DNA from: Granulicella paludicola
Lineage (GTDB): Bacteria; Acidobacteriota; Terriglobia; Terriglobales; Acidobacteriaceae
Direction: 5' to 3'
DNA length: 64,000 nucleotides
Assembly: GCF_025685545.1 (NCBI RefSeq)
Contig: NZ_JAGSYC010000023.1
Span: forward strand, 62,001-126,000
In this document: positions 44,669-54,500 of the stretch, in pieces
Layout: each line of letters starts with the position of its first letter
Position numbering within the stretch: the first letter of the stretch is position 1
Position numbers and translations under genes: made by a program
The notes under the pieces: model-generated
Database searches by the model: none
What the model was told of the DNA's origin: nothing
What the model saw: the letters and a program-made list of their open reading frames with translations, nothing else

Positions 44669-44937
44669 GCATGACGTCTCAGCAGACGAAGTTGGCACCG
44701 ACTTCCGAAGATATGGGACTTCGCAGAATCAGCCTCGAAGCACGTTTCGGACAACGGCTCCGTGAGCTACGCCGCGCACAAAATATGACATAGCTTCGCA
44801 TGGCAGTGGACTTCGGAATCGACCGAAGCTTTATCTCGGATGTTGAACGAGGGAAAAAGTCCATCTCACTTGTGTTTCTCGATGTGATAGCGCTCGGTCT
44901 CAAAGTTGAGCTCTCCGAACTTCTCCGTGGTGTGTAG
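44665..44937 (+). pseudogene. XRE-family helix-turn-helix regulator interrupted by an amber codon
   Basis: One 91-codon frame from the ATG at 44665 to the TAG at 44937 carries a clear XRE domain. It holds RFGQRLRELRRAQNMT, then TAG at 44791-44793, then LRMAVDFGIDRSFISDVERG, then KKSISLVFLDVIALGL. In intact relatives this position is Gln (TQxxLA), so CAG to TAG is the likely change. Reinitiation at the ATG 44800 could give only a helix-turn-helix fragment. The ATG overlaps the stop of the small Cys-rich gene upstream. Confidence 0.8.
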
Positions 44938-45235
44938 AGATTCACGCATAACTCGATACCTTGTCTGGAAGTCACATACGTTCTTTGTGCGGGATTCCCA
45001 GTGCTGGCGAATCCTATGCGCCACACGCTCACAATCGGCATCGACTCAGCCGACCAGAGCGGTGGGAATCAGAACAGGTCTGAGCGACGCAAATAATCCA
45101 TCTCATGAAAGTTCATACGGCGATGGCTGGAACTTCACAATGCGGGCAGCTAACAGTAGATGAGTTGATGGCATCTAGCTAAAGAACGGATCGCGGCACT
45201 CTAGTTAGTGGCTCGATCAACAAGGAGAATTTCGA
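44938..45235. other. Intergenic stretch before the PA2169-type gene
   Basis: 298 bases without a convincing gene. It ends in AAGGAG for the next start. A 25-codon frame at 45105-45182 has no RBS and is not called. No hairpin with a T-run is visible. Confidence 0.4.
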
Positions 45236-45706
45236 ATGGCGAATACATTGGATGGATCGACAAAGAACAAAGAGATGGAGAGCGTTTTGCTCGATGTAAT
45301 TAAGAGCCTTCAGGATGGCCAGAAAGGTTTCTCCGATATCGGTGAGCACCTGAAGGATGACAAGCTGAAGCGTTACTTCCTAGCTGAGAGCTTGAAGCGC
45401 GCAGAGTTTCGCGGCGAACTGGAAAGTGAGCTGCATCGCGCAGGCATTGCTGATATTTCTGAGTCCGGCTCCACTGCGGGTTCGTTCCATCGCGCCTGGG
45501 GTGAATTGAAGGCCAAGTTGGGTGGCGGCGACCACACGCTTTTGGAGACGGCGGAACAAGGCGAGGATGAGGCCAAGAAGGCTTATAAGGATGCTCTGGA
45601 GCATGACCTTCCTTTGCCGATTCGCGAGCTACTGACCACGCAGCAGGCACACGTGATAAACGCGCACAACTACGTGCGTGACACACGCGATGCTCTCGCA
45701 AAATAA
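45236..45706 (+). CDS. PA2169/DUF2383 family four-helix-bundle protein
   Basis: 156 residues, all helical. The start is well supported by AAGGAG nine bases upstream. The family pattern shows as LLDVIKSLQDGQKGFSDIGE, KRYFLAESLKRAEFRGELES, GGDHTLLETAEQGEDEAKKA, and the ending HVINAHNYVRDTRDALAK. Members are ferritin-like bundles without full metal sites and are often stress-induced. A strong hairpin terminator follows. Confidence 0.88.
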   Translation: MANTLDGSTKNKEMESVLLDVIKSLQDGQKGFSDIGEHLKDDKLKRYFLAESLKRAEFRGELESELHRAGIADISESGSTAGSFHRAWGELKAKLGGGDHTLLETAEQGEDEAKKAYKDALEHDLPLPIRELLTTQQAHVINAHNYVRDTRDALAK

Positions 45707-45734
45707 CTCAATAACTCAATCAGTTTGGTACGAG

Positions 45735-45770
45735 AAAAGGCGGCCAGAGATTAGTCTCTGACCGCCTTTT
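45735..45770 (+). terminator. Terminator after PA2169-type gene
   Basis: AAAAGGCGGCCAGAGA pairs with TCTCTGACCGCCTTTT with a single mismatch and loop TTAG. T-rich on both strands, so it may serve both this gene and convergent glgP. Confidence 0.9.
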
Positions 45771-45807
45771 CTTAAACGAAAGCAACGCTCGATGTTGAGG
45801 CCGGGCC

Positions 45808-47577
45808 TTACACCAATGCGGCCTGATAAACCTCTTCACGCATAGCGCTGCGATCGATCGTCGGGTTTGAGGCTTCGAGCGGGAAGTAGGCGTTGGCGAT
45901 GTACTGCGCCAGCATACGGTTGGTGTTGAAGAAGCTGCCGTTCATGCCGATGCAGTGACGCCGCATCTTGGCCCAGGCCGCTTGATCGGCGAACAGGGGC
46001 GCAATGGAGTGCTCTAGCTTTGTGTAGAGAGCGTCGGCTTCGTCAGCTTCGTTGTCGAGGTCGGGGATTGCCCATCCAGTGGCGCCTTCAGCACAGCCCT
46101 CAATCCACCAGCCATCGAGTACAGAGAGAGAAGGTACGCCATTCAGTGCCGCCTTCATGCCACTCGTGCCGGAGGCCTCATAGGGACGAAGCGGCGTGTT
46201 GAGCCACACGTCTACACCGTTGGTGAGTTGTTCGCCGAGATCCCAGTCATAGTTTTCGAGGTAAAGGATGCGCAGCTTGGAGTTGTTAAGCTTGGCTGCA
46301 TCGGCGAAGACCTCGCGGATGAAGGCTTTGCCAGCATTGTCGGCGGGATGTGCCTTGCCAGCAAACACAATCTGCAGGCCGCCGAGTTTTTCGGCGATCT
46401 CGATCAAGCGTTCCGGAGTATGGAAGAGCAATGTTGCGCGCTTGTAGGTGGCGACGCGGCGGGCAAAGCCGAGTGTCAGCACATTGGGGTCGAGCTCGAT
46501 GCCGGTGCGTTCCTTGATGGTGGCAAAGAGGCGCTGCTGGCCGCGCTGATGGGTCTGCTCGATAATCTGTGGCTCGATGCCGTAGACCGAGCGGAAGTAG
46601 TTGTTGTCGGTGCGCCAGTCGGGGATGCGCTTGTCGAAGAGTTTCTGAAAGTCCGCTGAGAGCCAGGTCGCCGCGTGAACGCCGTTGGTGATGGCATGGA
46701 CATCGTACTCGGGGAACATAGCCTGCGAGACCTTGCCGTGCTGCATGGCGACGCCGTTTATGTAGCGGGCGAAGCGGAGGGCGAGGTAGGTCATGTTGAG
46801 CAGGTTGTTGTGCAGACAGCCGAAGCGGTCGATGGTGGCAGCGCGCTCGTGACCGAGGACGTTGACCATCTGGTCGACACCGAACTTGTCATGTCCGGCG
46901 GGGACGGGCGTGTGGGTGGTGAAGACGCACTGCTGCTTGATGGCCTCGGCGTCGGCATCCGTTGCGGCAGATAGCGGCGACGGAGCGAGGCGAGCTTCGA
47001 GCAGGCCGATGGTCAGCAGTGAGGCGTGGCCTTCGTTCATGTGGCAGACTTCGGGCTGACAACCGAGAGCGTGCAGCAAGTGGATGCCGCCGAGGCCGAG
47101 AATAGCTTCTTGGCAGAGACGGTAGTAGGTGTCGCCACCGTAGAGGTGGTCGGTGAGGCGACGGTCCCAGGGATCGTTGCCTTCCACATCAGAGTCGAGC
47201 AGGAAGACGGGGATGACATGGCCCGTGACACCAACGACATCGAAGCGCCAAGCCTGGATGGCGATGTCCCGGCTCTGCAGGCGGAGGACGATAGTCTGCC
47301 CGGCAGAGGGCAGCGACTCAGGCTGCCAGGGCACGTCGGTTTCGGTCTGCTGGCCAACGGCATCGAGGTGCTGTTGAAAGTAGCCCCGGCGATGCACGAG
47401 GGAGACTGCGACGAGGTTTGCGCCCATGTCCGCTGCGGAGCGAAGGGTATCGCCTGCCAGCATGCCAAGGCCACCGGAGTACGTGGGAAGGCTCTTGGAG
47501 AGGGCGATCTCCATAGAGAAATAGGCTATTTTGCGCTCTGTAATGTCGAAGGGGGAAGAGGCGGGGGTAAAGGTCAT
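45808..47577 (-). CDS. glgP: Alpha-glucan phosphorylase (GT35, short type)
   Basis: 589 residues, the compact form of glycogen phosphorylase. It releases glucose-1-phosphate from alpha-1,4-glucans. IAYFSMEIALSKSLPTYSGG and GMLAGDTLRSAADMG open the protein. TTHTPVPAGHDKFG and ITNGVHAATWLS follow, with FARRVATYKRATLLF further on. The PLP-Lys site is EASGTSGMKAALNG, followed by LDGWWIEG. Together with glgC (31241) it implies glycogen turnover. Confidence 0.93.
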   Translation of the reverse strand: MTFTPASSPFDITERKIAYFSMEIALSKSLPTYSGGLGMLAGDTLRSAADMGANLVAVSLVHRRGYFQQHLDAVGQQTETDVPWQPESLPSAGQTIVLRLQSRDIAIQAWRFDVVGVTGHVIPVFLLDSDVEGNDPWDRRLTDHLYGGDTYYRLCQEAILGLGGIHLLHALGCQPEVCHMNEGHASLLTIGLLEARLAPSPLSAATDADAEAIKQQCVFTTHTPVPAGHDKFGVDQMVNVLGHERAATIDRFGCLHNNLLNMTYLALRFARYINGVAMQHGKVSQAMFPEYDVHAITNGVHAATWLSADFQKLFDKRIPDWRTDNNYFRSVYGIEPQIIEQTHQRGQQRLFATIKERTGIELDPNVLTLGFARRVATYKRATLLFHTPERLIEIAEKLGGLQIVFAGKAHPADNAGKAFIREVFADAAKLNNSKLRILYLENYDWDLGEQLTNGVDVWLNTPLRPYEASGTSGMKAALNGVPSLSVLDGWWIEGCAEGATGWAIPDLDNEADEADALYTKLEHSIAPLFADQAAWAKMRRHCIGMNGSFFNTNRMLAQYIANAYFPLEASNPTIDRSAMREEVYQAALV

Positions 47578-47917
47578 GGATTAAGGAAGTCCTTTGAGTC
47601 GGCTAGTCTCGCAAATGCTTACAGGCGGTTCAAGGTAGTGCGGTGAATCTTCGAACTCGTGCCATGTGCCAGCCGCAGGGGCGGGATCTGTTGTAAGCCC
47701 GACTGCCCTGCCTGATGTTTACCAATGTAGCAAGGTTTGAGAGCAAAAGAGCTCTTAATCGGTGCTCGTGAGGGGCATAGGTGAGTGCCCCTTTTGTGGG
47801 GAGCTATCGGACATTCTTGACGGGGAGATACCGGCGTCGCATTTCAGCACACAGCGGGGCCGACCGCCATCTATGGCGGGATGCGATGCATCTTTCAAGT
47901 GGTTTGAAGAGAGCCAG
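47578..47917. other. Intergenic region with an orphan plus-strand terminator
   Basis: 340 bases between two minus-strand genes. It must hold the glgP promoter. The only clear element is the plus-strand hairpin at 47772-47795. No coding frame is convincing. Confidence 0.45.
47772..47795 (+). terminator. Plus-strand terminator without an annotated gene
   Basis: GGGGCA / TGCCCC with an 8-base loop and TTTT. Both flanking genes run the other way, so it implies an unannotated plus-strand transcript starting within 47578-47770, or it is a chance hairpin. Confidence 0.5.
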
Positions 47918-48208
47918 TTAGAGGCTACGGAAGGGAAACTTCGAGGCCAAGCCGATAATTAGCGCGAGAACCAAGGCGATGGTGGAGTTGATGGCGGCCC
48001 GCGGGAAGCGGCGACGGGCTGCTCCGATAGCGAGGAGCAGTATATACAGGAAAATCAGAAGGTATACGCCGTCGAGGACAAATAGACCCGAGGGGCTAGT
48101 GGTGACAGACCACAGCGGCAGGATATGGAAGACAGGCAAAAAGGAGCCGACGAGGAAGACGACGAGCATCAGCAGGAACTGAAAGAAGATGATGAGGATG
48201 CGCTTCAT
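47918..48208 (-). CDS. Hypothetical membrane protein
   Basis: 96 residues with three membrane helices: 4-27 (ILIIFFQFLLMLVVFLVGSF), 43-62 (LFVLDGVYLLIFLYILLLAI) and 72-90 (INSTIALVLALIIGL). The family is not recognised. GAAAGGCACCG precedes the ATG, giving a fair RBS. Confidence 0.75.
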   Translation of the reverse strand: MKRILIIFFQFLLMLVVFLVGSFLPVFHILPLWSVTTSPSGLFVLDGVYLLIFLYILLLAIGAARRRFPRAAINSTIALVLALIIGLASKFPFRSL

Positions 48209-48329
48209 GGTCGGTGCCTTTCAGGCGTGGTGAGGTCAGTATAAATGTGGGCAATTGAATAGCTGTAGTGGTGGCGACAGGAAAGCAGATTCCCTGCGGG
48301 AATGACAAAGCAAAGAATCCTAGCTGAGT

Positions 48330-49937
48330 TTAGTGCTGCTCTGCCTCGAAGGTGGCAAAACGGAATTCGAGCTCCAGTTCCTGGAGAGCTTTCTCATTGG
48401 CCATGACGAAGTCCTTACACGCGCCGGTAAGGTGACTGGCGGGTGCAGGGGTAACGGAGCCGCAGACAGCCTTGCGATGGGCGAAGTCGTCCGGCTTCGC
48501 CCAAAGGCTTTCGCCGGCGAGGAACGAGTGCTCCAGCGCGGTGCGAGCGGAGCGCTTGAGGTCGGCGTAGGTGAGGTTCTGCTCGAAGGCTCCCTTGACG
48601 TATTCGCGGGTGAGATCACTGCGGTTGACGCCTTCATCATCGGTGGAGAGCGCCCAGGGAACGTGCGCGGCCATGTAGCTGTGCAGCGGATGGTCGATGC
48701 CCTTCACGCCGAGGATGCCGTCGTTGGAGGTGAGGTTGATCTCGACCATAGTGTGCTGGTCCGCCATCTGCTTGAGGAGCGCGGCAGGATCAGTCTCGTA
48801 CATAACGTCGACGCCATGGCCGATGCGGGAGGCATGGCCGAGGTCGATGGCCTCACGGATGTGGAAGCTCATGCCGTCGGGGGGTACTAAGCCCGGAGCC
48901 AGTTCGCCCGCGTGCAGCGAGAGCTTTACGTCGGGATAGACGGAGTGCAGATAGTCGAGCATCTGCATCTGCAGGTGATAGTCAGCCATGGCGCGGCGGT
49001 CGTCTTCTGGCTGCACGAAGTTGATGCCAACGACGATCGGGCTAGCGGGGTTGGCCTTGAGAGCAGCTTCAGCAACTTCGAAGCCGAGGAGCGTCTGGGC
49101 GAAGACCTGCTCGGGTGGGAAGGCGCGGAGGATCTGGTAGAGGAAGTGGATCTGGATAGAGCACGGCGCAAAGTGTGGATGAGCCGGATCAATCATCAGG
49201 ATGGAGCCGCCACAGTGCTCAATGGTATTGCGCGCGTTGAGAGATGCCTGGAGGTCGTTGATGTCGGTGAGAACTTCTTCTTTGAGGCCGTCGGCGAGGA
49301 GTTTGCTGCGCAGGTCGGCGAGCTGTTCGCGTGAGATGTGCTCGGTGGCACCCGCGGGCCAGCCGAGTTTGTAGCCGAGACCAGCGGCGTGCGCGAAGGG
49401 CGGAGTCTGCATGATCTCGAGGTACTGCTCGTTTTGGGCAGCGGCGCGGGTGGCGACCTCGTCGAGCCATTGGCCGGGGTTCTTCGCAGCGCCGAAGCGA
49501 GCGAAAGTGGCGAAGAACTGGTCGTGGCCGGTCACGCCGGGCGTGGGAACAAAGCCGCGCATGGAGAAGCTGTCGATGAGCGCGTCGTATAGGTGCTGGT
49601 CTTTGAGGACGAAGCTGGCAGCGATTTCACCCTTCGCGCAGTCATGATCCTTCTGCGCAACGTCTAGCGAGAGCGTGGCGGGGTTGACGCAGAGGCCCTG
49701 ATCGACGGCTTCGCGCAGAAAGGTCTCAGCGTAGATGGCGCCGGACAGATGCATGTGGAGATCGGCCCCCTTGGGCATGGACGCGAGAAACGCATAGAGA
49801 GCGGGGGTGCCGGTCTTCTTCGCGGCTTCGAAGGCGAGAGAGGTCCGCGGCTCGGCGTAAGGAGCTTGCGCGCAGAGCGAAGTGCAAGCGGCGAAAAGCA
49901 GGAGCGACGTAGAGATGCGGCGGGCGAGGAGAGACAT
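48330..49937 (-). CDS. Secreted adenosine-deaminase family protein
   Basis: 535 residues from the ATG at 49937, seven bases after GGAGG. A signal peptide ends near residue 24 (AACTSLCAQ). ADA metal-site motifs are all present: HMHLSG (HxH), the SLHAGE region, the IGHG block and STDDEG near the C-terminus. Such enzymes deaminate adenosine or related nucleosides. The export signal and the long N-terminal insert make it resemble ADGF/CECR1-like extracellular deaminases rather than cytosolic ADA (about 340 residues). No purine-salvage gene is adjacent. Confidence 0.9.
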   Translation of the reverse strand: MSLLARRISTSLLLFAACTSLCAQAPYAEPRTSLAFEAAKKTGTPALYAFLASMPKGADLHMHLSGAIYAETFLREAVDQGLCVNPATLSLDVAQKDHDCAKGEIAASFVLKDQHLYDALIDSFSMRGFVPTPGVTGHDQFFATFARFGAAKNPGQWLDEVATRAAAQNEQYLEIMQTPPFAHAAGLGYKLGWPAGATEHISREQLADLRSKLLADGLKEEVLTDINDLQASLNARNTIEHCGGSILMIDPAHPHFAPCSIQIHFLYQILRAFPPEQVFAQTLLGFEVAEAALKANPASPIVVGINFVQPEDDRRAMADYHLQMQMLDYLHSVYPDVKLSLHAGELAPGLVPPDGMSFHIREAIDLGHASRIGHGVDVMYETDPAALLKQMADQHTMVEINLTSNDGILGVKGIDHPLHSYMAAHVPWALSTDDEGVNRSDLTREYVKGAFEQNLTYADLKRSARTALEHSFLAGESLWAKPDDFAHRKAVCGSVTPAPASHLTGACKDFVMANEKALQELELEFRFATFEAEQH

Positions 49938-50300
49938 CGTAAAGCCTCCGAGAGCGGCGGGTGGGTTGGCTTCCATCGTACCTGCTGCGGCGATGTGGAC
50001 GGCAGATTCACGCCGAGACAAAAGCAGGTCCTTCGGCTACGCCTCAGGATGACAATCGATAGGGTGAGCGAAATGCGGCTGGTTTGCACAGGTCAGTAAG
50101 GATGGGTTTGGCGCGAGGGCGAAGGCTTGCTATACTAAGTATGACGTTCTCGATGGCGGCGCGGTGACGGAGTATGACCCGCAAAAGCCAGTTCCCCTCC
50201 CCACAGGCAGGCGACGTTTCGAAACGCACGAGCTTCACGGGCGGACTTGGCTGCGTGTGAAGTAGCTCGGGGGATTTCCCTTGCGCATGTTTCTCCCCAA
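49938..50300. other. Intergenic region upstream of tRNA-Phe
   Basis: 363 bases. A promoter (50108-50136) is followed by about 160 untranslated bases before the tRNA. That stretch contains a hairpin CTTCAC / GTGTGAAG (about 50231-50261) and no coding frame, so it is either a long tRNA leader or a small RNA. Confidence 0.45.
50108..50136 (+). promoter_or_regulatory. Sigma-70 type promoter
   Basis: TTGGCG (50108-50113), a 17-base spacer and TATACT (50131-50136). The best consensus-like promoter seen in the window; it points toward tRNA-Phe. Confidence 0.6.
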
Positions 50301-50375
50301 GGCCAGATAGCTCAGTGGTAGAGCGCGGCCCTGAAAAGGCCGGCGTCGGCGGTTCGATCCCGTCTCTGGCCACCA
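50301..50375 (+). tRNA. tRNA-Phe (anticodon GAA)
   Basis: Acceptor GGCCAGA / TCTGGCC with CCA encoded. D arm GCTC/GAGC. Anticodon stem CGGCC/GGCCG with loop CTGAAAA, giving GAA. T arm GGCGG-TTCGATC-CCGTC. Confidence 0.96.
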
Positions 50376-50613
50376 CTCCCACATATCCTTGTGTCTCCTA
50401 CGGTAGCTTCCGCCTAGCGATCAGCGGGAATGGTCGCAAAGTCTTCCCGGGTGCCCGCGGCGGTGGTCGATCGGTTGAACCCAGGCCGAGGCAAATGCCA
50501 TTGTAAAGACGATCCAGCTCTCATACACTTTCTCATTACCCTTTGACATGCGATCCCATGCCACGCGTCCGTCTCGGGTGAATCCGAGTAGGGATGGGGT
50601 CGCAAGCAAAGTA

Positions 50614-51504
50614 TCAAGGCGAACGGAATAGTCGCAACGCAACCAGAGGAGGGCTCTGCCAGTGGTTGGAGGCAATGAGATGTGCGATCTGCTCGGTTCT
50701 TTCAGTGACGGGTGGGTGGCTTCGAAAGTAGCCGCCCAAAGTAGCAAGTGAAAGGTGGGCTGCCTCGTCAAGGGGATTAGTGGGTGAGGCAACATCGGTG
50801 CGCTCGAGTCTTGCAAACTCGGCGAAGAGTTGCAGAATGCCCTGGGAAGAGTAGCCAGCTTCGACGGCGAGTGTGGTGCCATCGCGGTCGGCTTCCAACT
50901 CCTGATCTTTGCTGTAACCAGCCATGAAGATATCCACGGGGAGAGAGAATAAGCCGCCTGTGGGGTCGAGGTGACGGAGGTGGGCTTCGGTCTGATAGCG
51001 GTCGGCGCAGTGGCGGAGGTCAATGTGTTCGATCTCGTGACCGAGCACTGCGGCGAGCGCATCTTCGGAGTGCATGAGTGTGAGCAGACCAGCGCCGACA
51101 AAGACGTGTCCACCGGGAAGAGCGAAGGCGTTGATGAAGTGGTCGTCGGGGATGTAGTGGAAGCGCCAGGGTAGGGTGCGCCGGGTGTGGGTGGCAGCGC
51201 GAAGGCCGACGGTTCGCAGGTACTGCTCGATAGCCTTGTTGCGGGCGGAGTCTTTGATGGTGTCGAGTTCGCTGGAGTAATTCGCGGCGAGGGTGTTGCC
51301 GAGGGCGATCTCGTCGGAGTCGGACATAAGATCAAAGTGGGTGGGGATGCGGACGAGCTCGTGTTGCGCGTCGGCTGCTGCGGAGAGAAGAGCTTGTGGA
51401 GAGGGCTTCGTGGTGATGTGCTGGCGCTGCACGCGCACGATGGCGAGGATGCCAGTGAGCAGAATCATTGCGAGAGGGAGCAATCGTTTGCGGGATTCGT
51501 TCAT
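50614..51504 (-). CDS. M48 family metalloprotease
   Basis: 296 residues from the ATG at 51504. A membrane anchor or signal (residues 9-23, LPLAMILLTGILAIV) precedes a zincin domain with the HExxH site GHEIEHIDLRH and the third ligand in ELEADRDG. The region FALPGGHVFVGAGLLTLM is typical. It belongs to the BepA/YfgC-like exported M48 proteins that handle misassembled outer-membrane proteins. The frame stays open far upstream, but that part is His/Pro/Arg-rich antisense-like sequence over the DUF2339 gene. It starts 8 bases after the DUF2339 stop. Confidence 0.9.
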   Translation of the reverse strand: MNESRKRLLPLAMILLTGILAIVRVQRQHITTKPSPQALLSAAADAQHELVRIPTHFDLMSDSDEIALGNTLAANYSSELDTIKDSARNKAIEQYLRTVGLRAATHTRRTLPWRFHYIPDDHFINAFALPGGHVFVGAGLLTLMHSEDALAAVLGHEIEHIDLRHCADRYQTEAHLRHLDPTGGLFSLPVDIFMAGYSKDQELEADRDGTTLAVEAGYSSQGILQLFAEFARLERTDVASPTNPLDEAAHLSLATLGGYFRSHPPVTERTEQIAHLIASNHWQSPPLVALRLFRSP

Positions 51505-51512
51505 GGTGTTGG

Positions 51513-54500
51513 TCAGAGGAGCTTGAGGAGAGTCTCGCGATAACGGGAGTAGAGAAAGCTGACGAGGAGCAAGGCGGCTCCCATGATGATGAGGGTAAGG
51601 TAGCGCTCGTTGGCGGGGACGTGCCAGACGTCCCATAGCAGGACCTTGGCGACGCCGAGGAGGAGGAGCGCGAGGCCGCAGAGGCGGTAGCTGCGTTCCT
51701 TGACGGCGAGGGCAAAGAGGAAGGTGAGAACTCCGAGGGCGACCCACGCTATGGTGATGGCTCCTCCCGTGAAATGGACGTAGAGAAGGAGCGTGAGAAG
51801 CAGCAGTGGCGCGAAAAAGAAGGGCTGTTCGGGGTGGTGGAGGATGGTTGAGAGCGAGGAGACGGTCCCAAATGCAGGGATCTTTCCGCCGCGGCCTGCG
51901 GCCTCCGGTCGAGATGTCAGCAATGTCGTGAAATGGTTGCGGAGGTAGAAGGCGATGGGGAGCGCGAGCAGCAGGAGTGCACTGGTGAGGCCGATGGTGA
52001 AGAGGCGCGAGGTGATGAAGGTGGTCGCGAGTGGAGCGGGGTAGAAGAGGTGGTAGGCGATGCCTCGGCCAGTGACGAAGAGGAGCGTGAGGAGTGATTG
52101 CGCGATGAAGATCGTGCGCTTGAGGATGGCTGCGAGTGCGAGGACCGCGATGGAAAGCAGTGTCCACGCTAAGAGGATCCAGCCGGGGCGTAGTTCGAAG
52201 TAGAGAAGCGTGCCTGCGGCGATGAGGGCGCACCAGCTGAAGAGGGTGCCTGCGTACAGATCGAGAGTAGAGTGTCGAACTGTAGGACTGTCTGCTACGC
52301 TGCCGTCTGGTTGAAAGGACAAGCTGTTGGCGGAAGCAAGTGATTGCGTGCGTTCGTAGAGGTAAGCGAAGGCGGCGATGAGGGGAAGAACCGTGTAGAG
52401 GCTGGGGCTGAGGTCTCCACTGGTGTCAGGGACTTGCATGTTTGCGAAGAAGATGCGGATGAAGGCCGCGAGGAGCAGCACGTAGGACTGGTGGCGCAGG
52501 TAGCTTCTGCGGAAGAGGATGCCGAGTTCAAAGAGAACGAGTCCGAAGATGCCCCAGGCGACGGCGACGCTCACGGGTTCGAGCTGATACCAGCAAAGCA
52601 GAGCGGCGAGCGCGCCTGCGATCCATGTATAGGCGGGTGCGATGGCGTTGGTTGTGAGTAGGTAGCTTGCGGCCTTTCGGCGCATGGAGAGATAGAGCAG
52701 CGCTGCGAGGATGCCGACGGTGAGCAGGCGCGTGGAGAAGCCGTGTGTGTGTTCGGTGTTGAGGAAGAGATTGACGGCGCAGGAACGCACGATCGCGGCT
52801 AGTGCGAGGAGGTCGGCCTGCGTTGCGAGGTGGGTAGAGCGCAAGCGATCTGCGGTGAAGCTGAGAGCGAGCGCTAGCAGCATCCATGCGATGCCGAGCC
52901 ATGCAGAGTTAGGATGCAGCAGGAAGGCGAGGCCGAGCGCTGCGAGGATTGGAGCGAGGTAGCCGCTGAGATGGAGAGCGCGGAGGTCGAGTACGTTGTG
53001 GGAGGTTGACCAGCGGCGTGTGGTGAACTCGGCGTTGAACCAGACGAGGAGGGCTGCGGCGAAGAGGACAACGACCTTGTGACCGATGAACGTTGCAGCC
53101 GCGGCGGAGTCGATGAGGAGGACCGATGAGACCGCGATGACAGCGAGGGACGCGAGGAGACTGGTGGCGAAGCCAAGGCGACGGAAGACGACCTCTGGAA
53201 TGCGGATGCCGGTGAGAAAGAAGGCTTCGGCTTCAAGGAACCAGAAGAGGATCCAGCTTGAGCCATGGAATTTAAAAGGGATGGCCGCGAGGAGCAGCAC
53301 GCTGGCAAGCGTGGAAAGCGTGATGAAGGCGATGCGGTTGGGCTGCGCCTCGGCATCGGACATGAGGGAGCCGCGAGCGACGAGAGCGAGCGCCAATTCT
53401 GCAAGGCCGATAGCGATCAGCCCGTAGAAAGCCCATTCGGGGTGGCTGGACTGGTATTTCATGAGGCCGAGGAGGCCTGCGGAGTTGAGCAGAGCGGCTA
53501 GCGTTGCGAGTGTGTGATTGGCGTCGTGCGAGGCGTCGTTCTGCGGTGGGCGAAGGACGTAGATGAGGCGGAAGATGAGCCAGTAGGCAAGCAGGAGCAG
53601 GGTGCTTGGAAGGAAGTCGGAAAAGGGGTGACCGTACTGATGCAGGTAGGCGATGCCGCCGCCCGGCAGGACTCGGTGCAGCCAAAGGAAATGGTTGGTG
53701 TAGACGCCGATGAGTCCGGCGAGGCCGAGCGCGTACCAGCGCTCGCGGTAGACGATGAAGGCGAGTGCGGCAGTGAGGAGCGCTCCGGCGACAAGCGAGA
53801 AGAGCGTGACGTTGCTGAGGCCGACGGTGATAAAGGCCAGCAGGAACGCGAAGGTGGTGACCACCTGGGAGTGGTAGCGCAGAGAGTGCGCGACCATCGC
53901 AGCGGCGACGGCAAACATCAGGACGAGGTCGAGGGTTTCGGAGTGCAGCACCTGAAGCAGCGTGACGTTGTAGAGCGCATAGCTGAGGAAGAAGGTGAGC
54001 GCCCAGCCTCCGCCGATGAGCACGCGCGCAAAGAGCTTGTACGCGGGTTTGCGTTCGAGGAAGATGCCGAGGCCAAGGATGCCAATGGCGAGCGCGAAGC
54101 CGATGGCGTCTTTGCCTGCCGGGCCGATGTTGACGATGAGTTTGCCCAGGCCAAGAGCGAGGCCGATGACGAGCGCGGTGATGCCGAGCTTGTTGAGCCA
54201 GTTCTGGCCGAGGCGCGCTTCGAGCGAGAGGTGCGGCTTGGGAGAGACCGGTGTGTTGAAGGTCGGAGGTGGCGGCGCAGGGCGACGCGGCGATTCCACC
54301 TCTGGCGAGGGAGCAGCGGCAGAGGGTTGTTCAGAGGGTGTGGCTGTGCGGAGAGGAGCAGCGGCAGGCGGTGGTGTTGGGGCAGGTGGGATGAAGGCAG
54401 GCTTGTACGGGGATGCGGCTGGCGAAGCGATGTGCGCGGCGGCCGGCTGCGCCGAGTGAGCGATAGGCGGGGGAGGTGGGAAGGCCGCTGTCCGCTGTGC

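Noticed and set aside
45105-45182. A 25-residue frame upstream of the PA2169-type gene.
   Set aside because: No RBS, no neighbour support, and too short to judge without homologs.
51505-52233. A 243-codon upstream extension of the M48 protease frame.
   Set aside because: His/Pro/Arg-rich, no domain, and overlaps DUF2339 in another frame. The protease domain and its membrane anchor begin at 51504.
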